Below, in pieces: positions 21,493 to 29,807 of a DNA stretch of 64,000 nt. The notes beneath the pieces were generated by a model. The model was not told the origin of the DNA and made no database searches. It was given only the letters and a program-made list of their open reading frames with translations. Source of the DNA: Nocardioides panzhihuensis. Lineage in GTDB: Bacteria; Actinomycetota; Actinomycetes; Propionibacteriales; Nocardioidaceae. The DNA is taken from contig NZ_JACBZR010000001.1 in the NCBI RefSeq assembly GCF_013408335.1, forward strand, positions 1,364,001-1,428,000, read 5' to 3'. The position numbers were made by a program, and so were the translations under genes. Position 1 is the stretch's first letter. Each line of letters starts with the position of its first letter.

Positions 21493-23469
21493 GTGCCTAT
21501 GCGTCTCTCACGTCCACACCGGCCCGCGCTGGCCGCGGCCGGAGCACTGATCGCGGGCCTGCTCGCCGCGGTGCCGATCACCGCGGTCGCCTCGGCCTCC
21601 GAGCCTGACTGGAAGGCCTGTCTGGAAGGCTCCGACGACCGGCAGGCCGTCTTCGACCGAGCAGCCGAGACCAGCGGGGTGCCCGCAGAGGTGCTGCTGG
21701 CCGTCTCCTACATGGAGTCGCGCTGGGACGCCCATGGCGAGGCGCCGAGCACATCTGGTGGCTACGGCCCGATGCACCTGACCGACCTGCCTGCGCTGGC
21801 GGAGCACACCGAGGCCCATCCCGACCCGCTCGGCAAGGGCGACGGCTCCCAACAGGAGCGCACCCCGCACCAGCGTGAGGAGGCGATCAGGCTGGGTGAG
21901 GTCGAGACGCTGCGTACGGCCAACGACATCACCGGGATCCCGGTCGCCGACCTGCGCGAGGACGCGGTCGCCAACATCTGCGGCGGCGCCGCGGTGCTGG
22001 CCGACTACCAGGAGGCCGCGGGCGGGGCCGAGACTCTGGCTGACTGGAGTGCTGCGGTCGGTCGCTACAGCGGAGCCGCCGACGAGGCGACCGCGCTCCA
22101 GTTCGCCCGCCAGGTCTTCGCGACCCTGAGCGCGGGGGAGTCGCGTACGACCAACGACGGCCACCGGGTCACCTTGGCCGCCAAGCCGGTCGCGGTCAGC
22201 AAGGAGGCGATCGGACGGCTCGAGCTCGCCGACTCCTCGACAGGCTCGACCGCTGCGGAGCCGGAGTGTCCGACGACGCTCGGCTGTGAGTCGCTGCCGG
22301 CACCGTACGCGCAGACCGGCGACACGATCGGCGACTACGGCAACCACGACCTCGCCAACCGGCCCGACGAAGGCTCGATCGACTACATCATCATCCACGA
22401 CACCGAGACCTCCTACAACGGCACCGTGAGACTGGTCCAGGACCCGACCTACCTCGGCTGGCACTACACGCTGCGCTCGGTCGACGGCCACGTCGCCCAC
22501 CACATCCCGGGCAAGAACATCGGCTGGCATGCTGGAAACTGGTACGTCAACAGCCACTCGATCGGGCTCGAGCACGAGGGCTACGCGGCCAACGGCGCGT
22601 GGTACACCGAGGCGATGTACCAGACCTCGGCCTCTCTGGTCGGCTACCTGGCCGCCAAGTACGACGTCCCGCTGGACCGGGCGCACATCATCGGCCACGA
22701 CCAGATCCAGGGCGTCGCGCCGGCCAATGTCGCCGGCATGCACTGGGACCCGGGCCCCTACTGGGACTGGAGCCACTACTTCGACCTGCTCCGCTCGCCG
22801 ATCAAGCCCGACCGGCACTCGCGTAGCCAGATCTGGACGGTCAACCAGGACTTCGACACCAACACCGGCAACGTGATGACCGGCTGCACGGCGGCAGGCG
22901 TCCCGTGCCCGAGCGACCGGGGCACCAACTTCGTCAACGTCTACTCCGCGCCGTCCACCGCGGCCCCGCTGCTGCCGGACACCGTCGTCGGCGGCTCCGC
23001 CAGGGTGTCCAACTGGGGCCCTCGCCTCGCGGCCGGTCAGAAGGTCGTCGTCAACGACCGAACCCGCTCGGACTGGTGGGGGATCTGGTTCGGCGGCAAG
23101 CAGGGGTGGATCCAGAACCCCGACGACGTACTCCTGCCCTCCGACGGCAAGGTCGTGACCCCGAAGGCCGGCGTCGCCGCCAAGATCTACGGCACCGCCT
23201 ACCCCACGAAGGCCAGTGACTACCCCGAAGGCGTGACGCCGCGGACGATCGCGCCGCTGCAGTACACCATCCCCGCTGGTCAGAAGTACGTCCTGGCCGA
23301 CGCCGACGTCCCGACCGACTACTACAAGGCGAACAACTTCAACTGCGCCACGGTCGGCGGTGTCCCCGACTGCATCGTGATCAGCGGCGACACGACCTAC
23401 TACCAGATCTGGTTCAACCACCGGATCGCATACGTCATGGCCGACGATGTGACCGTCACCGACGGCTGA
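21493..23469 (+). CDS. Secreted N-acetylmuramoyl-L-alanine amidase
   Basis: The protein has 658 residues. GGGAGG lies six bases before the GTG. A signal peptide (RPALAAAGALIAGLLAAVPI then TAVASA-S) is followed by a transglycosylase-like N-terminal segment (VPAEVLLAVSYMESRWDAHG) and an amidase_2 domain: YIIIHDTETSYNG, GWHYTLRS, HHIPGKNIGWHAGNW, SIGLEHEGY, HIIGHDQIQG, which supply the zinc-binding His residues. The last 220 residues resemble SH3-like cell-wall-binding repeats (NFVNVYSAPSTAAPLLPD). It should cut the bond between N-acetylmuramic acid and L-alanine in peptidoglycan outside the cell. Confidence 0.9.
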   Translation: MPMRLSRPHRPALAAAGALIAGLLAAVPITAVASASEPDWKACLEGSDDRQAVFDRAAETSGVPAEVLLAVSYMESRWDAHGEAPSTSGGYGPMHLTDLPALAEHTEAHPDPLGKGDGSQQERTPHQREEAIRLGEVETLRTANDITGIPVADLREDAVANICGGAAVLADYQEAAGGAETLADWSAAVGRYSGAADEATALQFARQVFATLSAGESRTTNDGHRVTLAAKPVAVSKEAIGRLELADSSTGSTAAEPECPTTLGCESLPAPYAQTGDTIGDYGNHDLANRPDEGSIDYIIIHDTETSYNGTVRLVQDPTYLGWHYTLRSVDGHVAHHIPGKNIGWHAGNWYVNSHSIGLEHEGYAANGAWYTEAMYQTSASLVGYLAAKYDVPLDRAHIIGHDQIQGVAPANVAGMHWDPGPYWDWSHYFDLLRSPIKPDRHSRSQIWTVNQDFDTNTGNVMTGCTAAGVPCPSDRGTNFVNVYSAPSTAAPLLPDTVVGGSARVSNWGPRLAAGQKVVVNDRTRSDWWGIWFGGKQGWIQNPDDVLLPSDGKVVTPKAGVAAKIYGTAYPTKASDYPEGVTPRTIAPLQYTIPAGQKYVLADADVPTDYYKANNFNCATVGGVPDCIVISGDTTYYQIWFNHRIAYVMADDVTVTDG

Positions 23470-23483
23470 TCGCCAGCACCGCT

Positions 23484-23582
23484 GGTCGAGCCGCCGGAGC
23501 CGCTAGGCGGAGGCGTGTCGAGACCAACACGGCCACCTACTGTGTTGGTCTCGACACGCTCGCTGACGCTCACGGCTCGACC
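23484..23582. repeat. REP-like dispersed repeat, copy 1 (intergenic)
   Basis: The unit begins GGTCGAGCCGCCGGAGCCGC, continues TAGGCGGAGGCGTGTCGAGA and ends with GGCTCGACC. GTGTCGAGACCAACAC and GTGTTGGTCTCGACAC inside it form an inverted repeat. The first 49 bp are identical to 53694-53742 and nearly identical to 49460-49508. It lies between the converging amidase and DUF456 genes. Confidence 0.85.
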
Positions 23583-23589
23583 GACGAAC

Positions 23590-24075
23590 CTAGGTGAGGA
23601 ACAACCCCACGACCCAGGTGATGGTGGCCAGGGTGGCGGCGACGGCATCGATCAGGATGAACAGGCCGACGGCCTTCAGCGCGATCCAGGTGGAGGCCCA
23701 GGCGTCGCCCGCGTTGCCGCCGTGGCGGCGCAGCTCGGCCAGGAAGACACCGACAGGGAAGCCCACGAAGACGCCGACGACCGGGATCACGAAGAAGCCG
23801 ACGATGGCGAGGACTGCGCCGACGATCTGGGTGGACAGCGGCATCCCGGAGTCCTTGAGGTGCTTGCCGGGGATGGCGTACTTGGTGACCAGCCCGATGG
23901 CGATGAAGGCGGCGGAGATGCCGAAGACCACCCATCCGGTGGACTCTCCCAGCCAGATGGCCCAGCCGAGGATCGCGGCGGCGACGAGCAGCGCACCCCC
24001 TGGCAGGACGGGGACGATGATGCCGGCGATGCCGAAGGCGATGACCAGCGCGACGATGACTTCGACGAGACTCAC
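23590..24075 (-). CDS. DUF456-family membrane protein
   Basis: The 161-residue protein has four or five transmembrane helices (VEVIVALVIAFGIAGIIVPV, ALLVAAAILGWAIWLG, VVFGISAAFIAIGLVTKY, LAIVGFFVIPVVGVFVGFPV). The GI-x-x-PVLPG N-terminal motif and the glycine-rich G-x-F-V-G-F-P-V segment are typical of DUF456. Function of the family is unknown. Confidence 0.88.
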   Translation of the reverse strand: MSLVEVIVALVIAFGIAGIIVPVLPGGALLVAAAILGWAIWLGESTGWVVFGISAAFIAIGLVTKYAIPGKHLKDSGMPLSTQIVGAVLAIVGFFVIPVVGVFVGFPVGVFLAELRRHGGNAGDAWASTWIALKAVGLFILIDAVAATLATITWVVGLFLT

Positions 24076-24110
24076 GGAGCGAACCCTAGCCCCGTGATCC
24101 GGGACGTACG

Positions 24111-24145
24111 CCGAAGGCCCGGACCATAGTGGTCCGGGCCTTCGG
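24111..24145. terminator. Terminator before the DUF456 gene
   Basis: CCGAAGGCCCGGACCA pairs perfectly with TGGTCCGGGCCTTCGG around TAG. It stands between the DUF7455 gene stop (24162) and the DUF456 start (24075) on the minus strand, so it ends the DUF7455 transcript. Confidence 0.85.
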
Positions 24146-24161
24146 GGAGTAGGTGGGCGGG

Positions 24162-24368
24162 TCAGCTCTTCTCGGTGAGCTTGTGGGTCTCGTCGATGAT
24201 GGAGCTCGCGATCTCCTTGAGCTTCTCACCGTGCTCGCGGGCGTGATGAGCGCAGAACAGGAGTTCGCCGCCGGAGTGGAGCTCCGCACGTACGTAGGCC
24301 TGCGCTCCGCACCGGTCGCAACGGTCCTCGGACGTGAGCGGCGAGCTGGTGGCAACGGCAGTGGTCAC
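24162..24368 (-). CDS. DUF7455-type small zinc-ribbon protein
   Basis: The 68-residue protein has CDRCGAQAYVRAELHSGGEL followed by LFCAHHAREH, that is C-x-x-C plus C-x-x-H, and a helical tail. This is the actinobacterial DUF7455 pattern, often near sigA and topoisomerase genes. The probable role is nucleic-acid or protein binding, but it is not characterised. Confidence 0.85.
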   Translation of the reverse strand: MTTAVATSSPLTSEDRCDRCGAQAYVRAELHSGGELLFCAHHAREHGEKLKEIASSIIDETHKLTEKS

Positions 24369-24747
24369 ATCGGCCTCATTTCTGAATCATGGTTGCGCCG
24401 GGATAACGTACGTGAGCCTTGGAAGATTCCCTAGGTCGCTAGCGTCTCTTCGCGGACTCTTACCGCCGTCGCACCTCTAATCCTTGCAGTTGTCGCTCCA
24501 AGTCGGGGATCCGGGTCGGAACCTACCCCGCAGGACATCGCTGTCCGTGGAGACATTCTTACCTGTCGACCGACCATTTCGTGCATCGAAACCCGCAAGT
24601 TCCGCGTAACGGACCGATCACGACCCAGGTGTGCCGCTCGACGGCGCACCGGCCCGTTGCCGCGTGCCTGCGTAAGAGTCGGGCGTGTCGCACGGTAGAT
24701 TTCATCTGAGCAACCCCCACGCAGCTGCACCGAGAAACAGCGCAGTA
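24369..24747. other. Non-coding divergent promoter region
   Basis: This 379-bp region separates the leftward DUF7455 gene from the topoisomerase B gene. It contains no convincing gene; an in-frame GTG at 24685 would lengthen the topoisomerase but lacks a ribosome-binding site and conserved sequence. Promoters for both genes should lie here. No clear inverted repeat is seen. Confidence 0.5.
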
Positions 24748-26841
24748 ATGCAGTACAGCCAGGAGCCGATCATCTCTGACAACACCTACAACGCCGCGCA
24801 CCTCCTCGTCCTCGAGGGCCTGGAGGCGGTTCGCAAGCGTCCCGGTATGTACATCGGCTCGACGGACACCCGGGGCCTCATGCACTGCCTGTGGGAGATC
24901 ATCGACAACGGCGTCGACGAGGCGCTGGCCGGATTCGCCCACCACGTCGAGGTCACGATGCACCCCGACGGCTCCGTGGAGGTCTTCGACGACGGCCGCG
25001 GCATCCCGACCGACAAGGAGCCCCGCACCGGCCTCCCCGGCGTCGAGGTGGTCGCGACCAAGCTGCACGCGGGCGGAAAGTTCGGCGGCGGCTCCTACAA
25101 CGCCACCGGCGGTCTGCACGGCGTCGGTCTCTCGGTCGTCAACGCGCTCTCCAGCCGGATGGACATCGACGTGGACCGCTCGCCGGCCCAGCAGGGGATG
25201 TCCTTCCGCCGCGGCGTGCCCGGCGTGTTCGACGGTGACGGCCCGACCGCCGGCTTCACGCCGCAGAGCGGTCTGACTCGCAAGGGCAAGCGGGTCGCGA
25301 AGGGCAGGACCGGCACCCGGATCCGGTTCTGGCCGGACAAGCAGATCTTCACCAAGGACGCGCGCTTCGAGCTCGAGGGGCTGCTCGGCCGCGCCCGGCA
25401 GACCAGCTTCATCGTTCCCGGCCTCGAGCTGGTCATCCGCGACCTGTCCGGGTCCGGCAACGAGGGCCCGCTCGAGGAGAAGTTCCGTCACGACGGGGGC
25501 ATCGCCGAGTTCGTCGACTTCCTGGCCAAGGACGAGCCGGTCAGCGGCGTACTCCGGCTGCAGGGGTCGGACACCTTCACCGAGACCGTGCCGATGCTCG
25601 ACGACGCCGGCCACATGACCCCGCAGGACGTCGAGCGCGAGCTCGGCGTCGACATCGCGGTGCGGTGGGGCAGCGGCTACGACACCGAGGTCCGCTCCTT
25701 CGTCAACGTGATCGCCACCCCGAAGGGCGGCACCCACGTCAGTGGCTTCGAGAACGCGATGACGAAGACGTTCAACGACGCCATGCGCGCCGCGAAGGTG
25801 CTCAAGGTCAACGACAAGGACATCGTCAAGGAGGACGTCCTCGAGGGGCTGACCTCGGTGGTGACGGTGCGCCTGGCCGAGCCGCAGTTCGAGGGGCAGA
25901 CCAAGGAGATCCTCGGCACCCCGGCCGCTCGCAGCGTGGTGCGCAAGGTCGTGGCCGCGGAGATGAAGAAGTTCCTCACCGAGTCGCGCGGCGCACAGAA
26001 GGCGCAGGCCAAGCTGGTGATGGAGAAGGTGTACTCCGCCTCCAAGACCCGCCTCTCGCTGCGTCAGCAGAAGGAGAACCAGCGGCGCAAGAACGCGCTG
26101 GAGTCCTCCGCGCTGCCCTCCAAGCTGGCCGACTGCCGCACCACCGACGACCGCGCCGAGCTGTTCATCGTCGAGGGTGACTCCGCGCTCGGCACCGCCA
26201 AGGTGGCCCGCAACTCCGAGTTCCAGGCGCTTCTGCCGATCCGCGGCAAGATCCTCAACGTCCAGAAGGCCTCGGTCGGCGACATGCTGAAGAACGCCGA
26301 GTGCTCCTCGATCATCCAGGTGGTCGGGACCGGCACGGGCCGCGGCTTCGACCTGGACGCGGCGCGCTACGGCAAGATCATCTTTATGGCCGACGCCGAC
26401 TCCGACGGCGCCCACATCCGTACGCTGCTGGCGACCCTGTTCTTCAAGTACATGCCCGAGCTGATCGCGGCGGGCAAGGTCTACACCGCGGTGCCGCCGC
26501 TGCACCGGATCGAGATCTCCAACCCCAAGAAGGGGATGGACAAGTACGTCTACACCTACTCCGACCAGGAACTGCAGCGGAAGCTCGCCGAGCTGAAGAA
26601 GAAGAACGTCTCCTGGAAGGACCCGGTGCAGCGCTACAAGGGCCTGGGCGAGATGGATGCCGACCAGCTGGCCGAGACCACGATGGACCCACGGCACCGT
26701 ACGCTTCGCCGGCTGACGCTGGACGACGCCGACGCGGCCGCGGCGGTCTTCGACCTGCTGATGGGCTCCGAGGTGGCACCGCGCAAGGAGTTCATCGTCG
26801 CCGGGGGCGGTCAGCTCTCCGAGACCGACCTCGACTTCTAG
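24748..26841 (+). CDS. parE: DNA topoisomerase IV subunit B
   Basis: The start is the ATG at 24748, where the family-typical N-terminus begins. The 697-residue protein has a GHKL ATPase domain (EIIDNGVDEALAG, DDGRGIPTD, GGLHGVGLSVVNALS), a transducer domain, and a TOPRIM domain with LFIVEGDSALGTAK, PIRGKILNV and MADADSDGAHI. Together with the A subunit at 51055-53550, which lacks a GyrA box, it is the second type II topoisomerase of the cell, used for decatenation and relaxation. It shares the region with sigA, as in other Actinobacteria. The subunits are 24 kb apart. Confidence 0.92.
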   Translation: MQYSQEPIISDNTYNAAHLLVLEGLEAVRKRPGMYIGSTDTRGLMHCLWEIIDNGVDEALAGFAHHVEVTMHPDGSVEVFDDGRGIPTDKEPRTGLPGVEVVATKLHAGGKFGGGSYNATGGLHGVGLSVVNALSSRMDIDVDRSPAQQGMSFRRGVPGVFDGDGPTAGFTPQSGLTRKGKRVAKGRTGTRIRFWPDKQIFTKDARFELEGLLGRARQTSFIVPGLELVIRDLSGSGNEGPLEEKFRHDGGIAEFVDFLAKDEPVSGVLRLQGSDTFTETVPMLDDAGHMTPQDVERELGVDIAVRWGSGYDTEVRSFVNVIATPKGGTHVSGFENAMTKTFNDAMRAAKVLKVNDKDIVKEDVLEGLTSVVTVRLAEPQFEGQTKEILGTPAARSVVRKVVAAEMKKFLTESRGAQKAQAKLVMEKVYSASKTRLSLRQQKENQRRKNALESSALPSKLADCRTTDDRAELFIVEGDSALGTAKVARNSEFQALLPIRGKILNVQKASVGDMLKNAECSSIIQVVGTGTGRGFDLDAARYGKIIFMADADSDGAHIRTLLATLFFKYMPELIAAGKVYTAVPPLHRIEISNPKKGMDKYVYTYSDQELQRKLAELKKKNVSWKDPVQRYKGLGEMDADQLAETTMDPRHRTLRRLTLDDADAAAAVFDLLMGSEVAPRKEFIVAGGGQLSETDLDF

Positions 26842-26857
26842 GACCGGGACAGCACCG

Positions 26858-27268
26858 ATGGACCAGAAGGCAGCCCGGACCGCGGCGACGAAGGCGTTCA
26901 AGGCCGGCGGCATGCCGCTGCGCAAGGGCCATCACCGGCTCGGTGACCCCAAGCGCGACGACATCGTCTGGTACATCGACCTGCGCGCCCAGGCGGCCGG
27001 GCCGAGCGCGCCGCTGCGCTTCGAGATCGGGTGCTGGGTCGCCGCTCTGAACCACCCGGAGCCCGAGGGGGGTCCGGTCGACTGCCCGCTGCTCCTCGAC
27101 CGTCCGGTCGCGTCGACCACGCCGGCCGAGATGGGGGAGGAGGTCGGCGAGCTCGTCGGTCTCGTCGGCGATCTGGACTCGGTCGCCGCCCTGCGCGAAG
27201 CGCTGGCGGAGGGAGCGCTGGGGCGGCCGTTGGTCGATCAGTCGCTGCGTACGCTCTTGGACGAGTAG
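26858..27268 (+). CDS. Conserved hypothetical protein downstream of parE
   Basis: The ATG lies 16 bp after parE on the same strand. The 136-residue protein (MDQKAARTAATKAFKAGGMP, GHHRLGDPKRDDIVWYIDLR, FEIGCWVAALNHPEPEGGPV) has a helix-strand layout like uncharacterised DUF4304-type proteins, but I do not claim that family. It is probably co-transcribed with parE. Confidence 0.75.
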   Translation: MDQKAARTAATKAFKAGGMPLRKGHHRLGDPKRDDIVWYIDLRAQAAGPSAPLRFEIGCWVAALNHPEPEGGPVDCPLLLDRPVASTTPAEMGEEVGELVGLVGDLDSVAALREALAEGALGRPLVDQSLRTLLDE

Positions 27269-27296
27269 AGCCTTGGACGAGTAGAGCCTCGACCGG

Positions 27297-28205
27297 CTAG
27301 TCCCCGGCCAGGAGTGCGAACAGGTCGCCGACCTCACCCAGGTGGCCGAGCTTGTCGGGGTTGAGCACGTTGTGCATCCGTACGATCCGGCCGCCGTCGA
27401 CATCGAGCGCGATGACCCCCAGCAGGGCGCCGCCGGCTCCTCGCGTGAGCATCGCCGGCTGCCCGTTGGCGTGCGAGAGCTCGAGACGTACGCCCAGGCG
27501 ATCGCCCTGACGCATGAGCCCGAGCAGGAAGCGGGCGACGGCGACGGCGCCGGACATCGGCCTCTGGATCGCGGGAGCACGACCGCCGCCGTCGGCGACG
27601 AACACGACGTCCTCGGCGAGCAGTCGCTCCAGGCCGGTGACGTCGCCCGCGGACAGCGCGGCGACGAACTGAGAGGCGAGCTGGTCGCGGCGCTCGCGTG
27701 AAGGGTCGAACCGCGGTGTCCCGTCGGCGATCCGCTTGCGGGCGCGGTTGAAGATCTGGCGGCAGTTGGTGGCGCTCTTGTCGACGACCGGGGCGATGTC
27801 CTCGTAGTCGTAGCCCAGCACCTCGCGCAGCACGAACACCGCGCGCTCGACCGGCGTGAGCGACTCCAGCAGGACCAGGAACGCGGTGCTGACGGTCTCG
27901 TCAAGCTCGATCCGGTGGCTCGGATCCTCGTCGGAGACCAGGATCGGCTCGGGCAGCCACGGCCCGACGTACTGCTCGCGGCGGTGGCGGGCCGAGCGCA
28001 GGGTGTCGATGGCGATCCGGGTGGTGACCGTCGTGGCGTACGCGTCGAGGTTGTCGATCTCGCCCTCGGAGTACTGAGTGCTGCGGTGCATCCGCAGGAA
28101 CGCCTCCTGCACGATGTCCTCCGCCTCGGCGACGCTGCCGAGCATCCGGTAGGCGATCGAGAACATCAGCGGGCGGAGCCCGTCATGAGCGCTGGCGAGG
28201 TCCAC
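27297..28205 (-). CDS. sigJ: ECF41-group sigma factor (SigJ-like)
   Basis: The 302-residue protein has sigma-2 (LMFSIAYRMLGSVAEAEDIV, QEAFLRMH) and sigma-4 (FVLREVLGYDYEDIAPVVDK) regions, followed by a SnoaL-like C-terminal domain of about 110 residues. ECF41 hallmarks are present: WLPEP at about 83-87, DGGGR near 207-211 and NPDKL near 282-286. In this group the C-terminal extension controls activity in place of an anti-sigma factor. It is divergent from the epimerase gene, which is the usual kind of ECF41 partner. Confidence 0.93.
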   Translation of the reverse strand: MDLASAHDGLRPLMFSIAYRMLGSVAEAEDIVQEAFLRMHRSTQYSEGEIDNLDAYATTVTTRIAIDTLRSARHRREQYVGPWLPEPILVSDEDPSHRIELDETVSTAFLVLLESLTPVERAVFVLREVLGYDYEDIAPVVDKSATNCRQIFNRARKRIADGTPRFDPSRERRDQLASQFVAALSAGDVTGLERLLAEDVVFVADGGGRAPAIQRPMSGAVAVARFLLGLMRQGDRLGVRLELSHANGQPAMLTRGAGGALLGVIALDVDGGRIVRMHNVLNPDKLGHLGEVGDLFALLAGD

Positions 28206-28227
28206 GAGTGCAGGACCTTACGCCAGC

Positions 28228-28254
28228 TGTCACGCGAGCGCAGGTTGTTTCGTC
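28228..28254 (+). promoter_or_regulatory. ECF41-type promoter of the epimerase gene
   Basis: TGTCACG (28228-28234), 16 bases, CGTC (28251-28254) matches the known ECF41 consensus TGTCACA-N15-16-CGTC except for the last base of the first block. It lies 32 bp before the epimerase start, between the two divergent genes, so SigJ probably transcribes this gene. Confidence 0.75.
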
Positions 28255-28286
28255 GGTGGGGTCAACAACGACGAGAGGAACTCGAG

Positions 28287-29276
28287 ATGCGTATCTTCAT
28301 CGCAGGTGGAACCGGCGTGGTCGGCCTCCGGATGGTGCCGCTGCTGGTGGCCGCCGGACACGAGGTCTACGGCTCGACCCGCCACGACGCCGGCCGCGAC
28401 ACGTTGGCGGACATGGGTGCGACCGGGATCCTGATGGATCCGCTGGACGCTCAGAGCGTCCGTGCCGCCGTCGCCGAGGCCGAGCCCGAGGTCGTCGTGC
28501 ACCAGCTCACCGCCCTGAGCGGCATCGGCGGGAACCTGAAGAGGTGGGACCAGGACTTCGCGATGACCAACCGGCTGCGGACCGAGGGCACCGACCACCT
28601 GCTGGCGGCTGCCCGGGCAGCCGGGGTGCGGCGCTTCGTCGCGCAGAGCTTCGGTGGCGGATGGACCCATGAGCGCACCGGCGGCTGGGTCAAGGACGAG
28701 ACCTCTCCGTTCATCGGCGACCCCGGCAAGGAGGCGCGCGGCAGCCTCGCGGCGATCCGTCACCTGGAGGACGCCGTGGTCATCTCGACAAGCTCGATAC
28801 GCCGCTCGACAGGCCCGGCGCCCGGCGGATCCGACCTCGAGGGGCTGGTGCTTCGCTACGGCAACTTCTACGGTCCCGGCAACGCGGCGTCCCGCGACGG
28901 CGCCATCGGGGAGATGCTGCGCAAGGGCAAGATGCCGGTGGTCGGCGGTGGCACCGGAGTGTGGTCGTTCGTCCACATCGACGACGTCGGTGCGGCGACC
29001 GTCGCGGCGGTCGAGGGAGGGGCGCCGGGCATCTACAACATCGTCGACGACGAGCCCGCTCCGGTGAACCAGTGGATGCCGTTCCTGGCCGAGCAGGTCG
29101 GTGGCCGGAAGCCGATGCGGCTCCCGGCCTGGCTCGCGCGGCCGCTGATCGGCGAGTTCGGGGTCGCGCTGATGACCTCGGTGCGCGGCTCCTCCAACGC
29201 CAAGGCCAAGCGCGAGCTCGGCTGGAAGCCGTCGTACGCCAGCTGGCGGGAGGGCTTCAAGACCGGGATCGGCTGA
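28287..29276 (+). CDS. NAD(P)-dependent epimerase/dehydratase, ECF41 partner
   Basis: GAGAGGAA precedes the ATG. The 329-residue extended-SDR protein starts MRIFIAGGTGVVGLRMVPLL, the GxxGxxG Rossmann motif. YGNFYGPG (about 191-198) belongs to the substrate region; the usual catalytic Y-x-x-x-K is not clear. Residues about 166-175 (ISTSSIRRST) come from a REP-like sequence at 28782-28813 that fits in frame. As an ECF41-associated COE-type enzyme it is probably the main SigJ target; substrate unknown. Confidence 0.88.
   Translation: MRIFIAGGTGVVGLRMVPLLVAAGHEVYGSTRHDAGRDTLADMGATGILMDPLDAQSVRAAVAEAEPEVVVHQLTALSGIGGNLKRWDQDFAMTNRLRTEGTDHLLAAARAAGVRRFVAQSFGGGWTHERTGGWVKDETSPFIGDPGKEARGSLAAIRHLEDAVVISTSSIRRSTGPAPGGSDLEGLVLRYGNFYGPGNAASRDGAIGEMLRKGKMPVVGGGTGVWSFVHIDDVGAATVAAVEGGAPGIYNIVDDEPAPVNQWMPFLAEQVGGRKPMRLPAWLARPLIGEFGVALMTSVRGSSNAKAKRELGWKPSYASWREGFKTGIG
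28782..28813. repeat. REP-like fragment inside the epimerase gene
   Basis: ATCTCGACAAGCTCGATACG then CCGCTCGACAGG contains the TCTCGACAAGCTCGA string typical of intergenic repeats of these genomes. It is kept in frame and encodes ISTSSIRRSTG in a loop just before the conserved YGNFYGPG block. Confidence 0.5.
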
Positions 29277-29305
29277 CCGGCCGGGGAGATGGTTATGGTG
29301 GCGCG

Positions 29306-29764
29306 GTGAAGATGATGGCGTTGCAGGACGAGTGGTGGCCGACGATGACCTGCTTCGGGTGCGGGCCGGCCAACGCCGAGGGGCTCCGGCTGAAGAGCTA
29401 TCCGCAGCTGGACGGGAGCGTGACGGCGACCTTCCAGCCGTGGCCGCAGCACGACAACGGCGGTGGATTCCTCAACGGAGGGGTCATCGCGACGTTGCTC
29501 GACTGCCACAGCGCCGCCGCGGTGCACCAGGAGGCCTTCCTCAACGGCTGGCTGCCCGCCGAGGGGGAGTCGCTGGCGTATGTCACGGCCGGGCTCGACG
29601 TACGCTACCGGCGGCCGGCACCGCTCCGGGAGCCGGTCACGCTGGTCGCCTCCACCAAGGACGCCGGCGAGGACCAGATCACCGCGCTGGTCAGGCTTGA
29701 GTGGGAAGGGAAGGTCCGCGCCGAGGGCGAGGCGCTGTGGAAGCGGTGGCGCCCCCGCAGCTGA
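29306..29764 (+). CDS. PaaI-family thioesterase (hotdog fold)
   Basis: The start is uncertain among GTG 29306, ATG 29312 and ATG 29315. The roughly 150-residue protein has the N-terminal CFGCGPANAEGLRLKSY motif, NGGGFLNGGVIATLLDCHSA (hotdog helix with catalytic Asp) and LDVRYRRPAPLREPVTLVAS strands. Hotdog thioesterases of this type hydrolyse acyl-CoAs. It lies 30-40 bp after the epimerase on the same strand and may share its SigJ-dependent transcript. Confidence 0.88.
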   Translation: MKMMALQDEWWPTMTCFGCGPANAEGLRLKSYPQLDGSVTATFQPWPQHDNGGGFLNGGVIATLLDCHSAAAVHQEAFLNGWLPAEGESLAYVTAGLDVRYRRPAPLREPVTLVASTKDAGEDQITALVRLEWEGKVRAEGEALWKRWRPRS

Positions 29765-29774
29765 GAGATGAGGA

Positions 29775-29799
29775 ACGGCCCCCACCAGGTGAGGGCCGT
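29775..29799. terminator. Terminator between the thioesterase and tuf paralogue
   Basis: ACGGCCC pairs with GGGCCGT around an 11-base loop; the genes converge here and the stop codon of the EF-Tu gene is 9 bp away. Confidence 0.6.
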
Positions 29800-29807
29800 C
29801 CCGTTCT

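Noticed and set aside
24748..26841. Naming the B subunit gyrB
   Set aside because: It is not next to gyrA, recF or dnaN, and its likely A-subunit partner in this window lacks a GyrA box, so topoisomerase IV fits better.
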